Assembly: GCA_032718475.1 (NCBI GenBank)
Contig: JAUCBJ010000852.1
Span: 18,907 to 82,906 of the forward strand
Source of the DNA: Nemertoderma westbladi
Taxonomy: Eukaryota; Xenacoelomorpha; Nemertodermatida; Nemertodermatidae
Direction of reading: 5' to 3'
DNA: 64,000 nt
Below, piece after piece: positions 61,401 through 64,000 of this stretch (within the stretch, counting starts at the first letter, position 1; each line of letters starts with the position of its first letter). Below the pieces are notes generated by a model, which saw only the letters and a list, made by a program, of their open reading frames with translations, did not search any database and had not been told where the DNA came from. Both the position numbers and the translations under genes were made by a program.

Positions 61401-64000
61401 CTACAAACGCTATACTACGCATCGGGCTACTACTAATCAACTACAAACGCTATACTACGCATCGGGCTACTACTAATCAACTACAAACGCTATACTACGC
61501 ATCGGGCTACTACTAATCAACTACAAACGCTATACTACGCATCGGGCTACTACTAATCAACTACAAACGCTATACTACGCATCGGGCTACTACTAATCAA
61601 CTACAAACGCTATACTACGCATCGGGCTACTACTAATCAACTACAAACGCTATACTACGCATCGGGCTACTACTAATCAACTACAAACGATATACTACGC
61701 ATCGGGCTACTACTAATCAACTACAAACGCTATACTACGCATCGGGCTACTACTAATCAACTACAAACGCTATACTACGCATCGGGCTACTACTAATCAA
61801 CTACAAACGCTATACTACGCATCGGGCTACTACTAATCAACTACAAACGCTATACTACGCATCGGGCTACTACTAATCAACTACAAACGCTATACTACGC
61901 ATCGGGCTACTACTAATCAACTACAAACGCTATACTACGCATCGGGCTACTACTAATCAACTACAAACGCTATACTACGCATCGGGCTACTACTAATCAA
62001 CTACAAACGCTATACTACGCATCGGGCTACTACTAATCAACTACAAACGCTATACTACGCATCGGGCTACTACTAATCAACTACAAACGCTATACTACGC
62101 ATCGGGCTACTACTAATCAACTACAAACGCTATACTACGCATCGGGCTACTACTAATCAACTACAAACGCTATACTACGCATCGGGCTACTACTAATCAA
62201 CTACAAACGCTATACTACGCATCGGGCTACTACTAATCAACTACAAACGCTATACTACGCATCGGGCTACTACTAATCAACTACAAACGCTATACTACGC
62301 ATCGGGCTACTACTAATCAACTACAAACGCTATACTACGCATCGGGCTACTACTAATCAACTACAAACGCTATACTACGCATCGGGCTACTACTAATCAA
62401 CTACAAACGCTATACTACGCATCGGGCTACTACTAATCAACTACAAACGCTATACTACGCATCGGGCTACTACTAATCAACTACAAACGCTATACTACGC
62501 ATCGGGCTACTACTAATCAACTACAAACGCTATACTACGCATCGGGCTACTACTAATCAACTACAAACGCTATACTACGCATCGGGCTACTACTAATCAA
62601 CTACAAACGCTATACTACGCATCGGGCTACTACTAATCAACTACAAACGCTATACTACGCATCGGGCTACTACTAATCAACTACAAACGCTATACTACGC
62701 ATCGGGCTACTACTAATCAACTACAAACGCTATACTACGCATCGGGCTACTACTAATCAACTACAAACGCTATACTACGCATCGGGCTACTACTAATCAA
62801 CTACAAACGCTATACTACGCATCGGGCTACTACTAATCAACTACAAACGCTATACTACGCATCGGGCTACTACTAATCAACTACAAACGCTATACTACGC
62901 ATCGGGCTACTACTAATCAACTACAAACGCTATACTACGCATCGGGCTACTACTAATCAACTACAAACGCTATACTACGCATCGGGCTACTACTAATCAA
63001 CTACAAACGCTATACTACGCATCGGGCTACTACTAATCAACTACAAACGCTATACTACGCATCGGGCTACTACTAATCAACTACAAACGCTATACTACGC
63101 ATCGGGCTACTACTAATCAACTACAAACGCTATACTACGCATCGGGCTACTACTAATCAACTACAAACGCTATACTACGCATCGGGCTACTACTAATCAA
63201 CTACAAACGCTATACTACGCATCGGGCTACTACTAATCAACTACAAACGCTATACTACGCATCGGGCTACTACTAATCAACTACAAACGCTATACTACGC
63301 ATCGGGCTACTACTAATCAACTACAAACGCTATACTACGCATCGGGCTACTACTAATCAACTACAAACGCTATACTACGCATCGGGCTACTACTAATCAA
63401 CTACAAACGCTATACTACGCATCGGGCTACTACCAATCAACTACAAACGCTATACTACGCATCGGGCTACTACTAATCAACTACAAACGCTATACTACGC
63501 ATCGGGCTACTACCAATCAACTACAAACGCTATACTACGCATCGGGCTACTACTAATCAACTACAAACGCTATACTACGCATCGGGCTACTACTAATCAA
63601 CTACAAACGCTATACTACGCATCGGGCTACTACTAATCAACTACAAACGCTATACTACGCATCGGGCTACTACTAATCAACTACAAACGCTATACTACGC
63701 ATCGGGCTACTACTAATCAACTACAAACGCTATACTACGCATCGGGCTACTACTAATCAACTACAAACGCTATACTACGCATCGGGCTACTACTAATCAA
63801 CTACAAACGCTATACTACGCATCGGGCTACTACTAATCAACTACAAACGCTATACTACGCATCGGGCTACTACTAATCAACTACAAACGCTATACTACGC
63901 ATCGGGCTACTACTAATCAACTACAAACGCTATACTACGCATCGGGCTACTACTAATCAACTACAAACGCTATACTACGCATCGGGCTACTACTAATCAA
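55411..64000. repeat. 40-bp satellite (>214 copies), continues past the window
   Basis: Unit TATACTACGCATCGGGCTAC, TACTAATCAACTACAAACGC. The first ~1.3 kb carries variants (ACCAATC, ACGATATA, GCTAGAC); from about 56,740 to 63,420 copies are almost all identical, with rare changes (ACGATATA at ~61,690; ACCAATC at ~63,430 and 63,510). The consensus has neither AG nor GT on the plus strand, so it has no intrinsic splice sites in that orientation. Confidence 0.98.

Overview
The window looks like nuclear DNA of an invertebrate animal, probably marine. It is AT-rich, has spliced genes with GT-AG introns, and carries many eukaryotic transposons (Penelope-like, piggyBac, Merlin-like, integrase-like, short inverted-repeat elements), homopolymer C/G runs, and about 33 kb of tandem minisatellite arrays. 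I cannot name the species. Nothing looks bacterial: there are no operons, rRNA genes or CRISPR arrays.

Layout. 0-13 kb is a graveyard of mobile elements: a two-exon integrase-like gene (minus strand), a TA-flanked inverted-repeat element, a 5'-truncated Penelope-like GIY-YIG fragment, a broken piggyBac transposase, a zinc-finger/Myb retroelement-type ORF and a coiled-coil ORF, separated by 19-22 bp minisatellites. 13.3-15.6 kb is an endogenous viral element: a nearly full-length but twice-broken PB1-like RNA polymerase of an orthomyxo-like (articulavirus) RNA virus. 15.6-19.6 kb is a DNA transposon with ~330-bp inverted ends and an intact 794-codon transposase-like ORF. 19.6-26.7 kb is a 16-bp satellite with higher-order duplication. 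27.0-28.05 kb is a Penelope-like remnant with inverted arms, one of them split by a 225-bp element.

28.2-54.2 kb holds the one clear host gene, on the minus strand: an ATAD2/ATAD2B-type (Yta7 family) bromodomain AAA ATPase. Four exons are secure (acidic/serine-rich N-terminal region, Walker A, Walker B, sensor 1/arginine finger) and two phase-compatible upstream exons are probable. The 3' exons with the second AAA and bromodomain are not visible. Its ~18-kb intron (35.7-53.7 kb) is filled with three head-to-tail Helentron-like elements, a Merlin-like element, other inverted-repeat elements and a 44-bp satellite. 55.4 kb to the window end is a 40-bp satellite.

The most striking observation is that three arrays in this gene are tandemly multiplied splice junctions. 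The 46-bp unit carries the end of the Walker B exon plus its 5' splice site (CAG|GTGAGT, ~59 copies). The 32-bp unit carries a complete 3' splice site with branchpoint-like CTAAC, pyrimidine tract and CAG|G (~105 identical copies). The 76-bp unit carries the end of an upstream exon plus its donor (~31 copies). The intron minisatellites therefore grew out of exon-intron boundaries, each leaving the authentic site at the array edge. I recall intron-boundary minisatellites being described in amphioxus, but could not check this.
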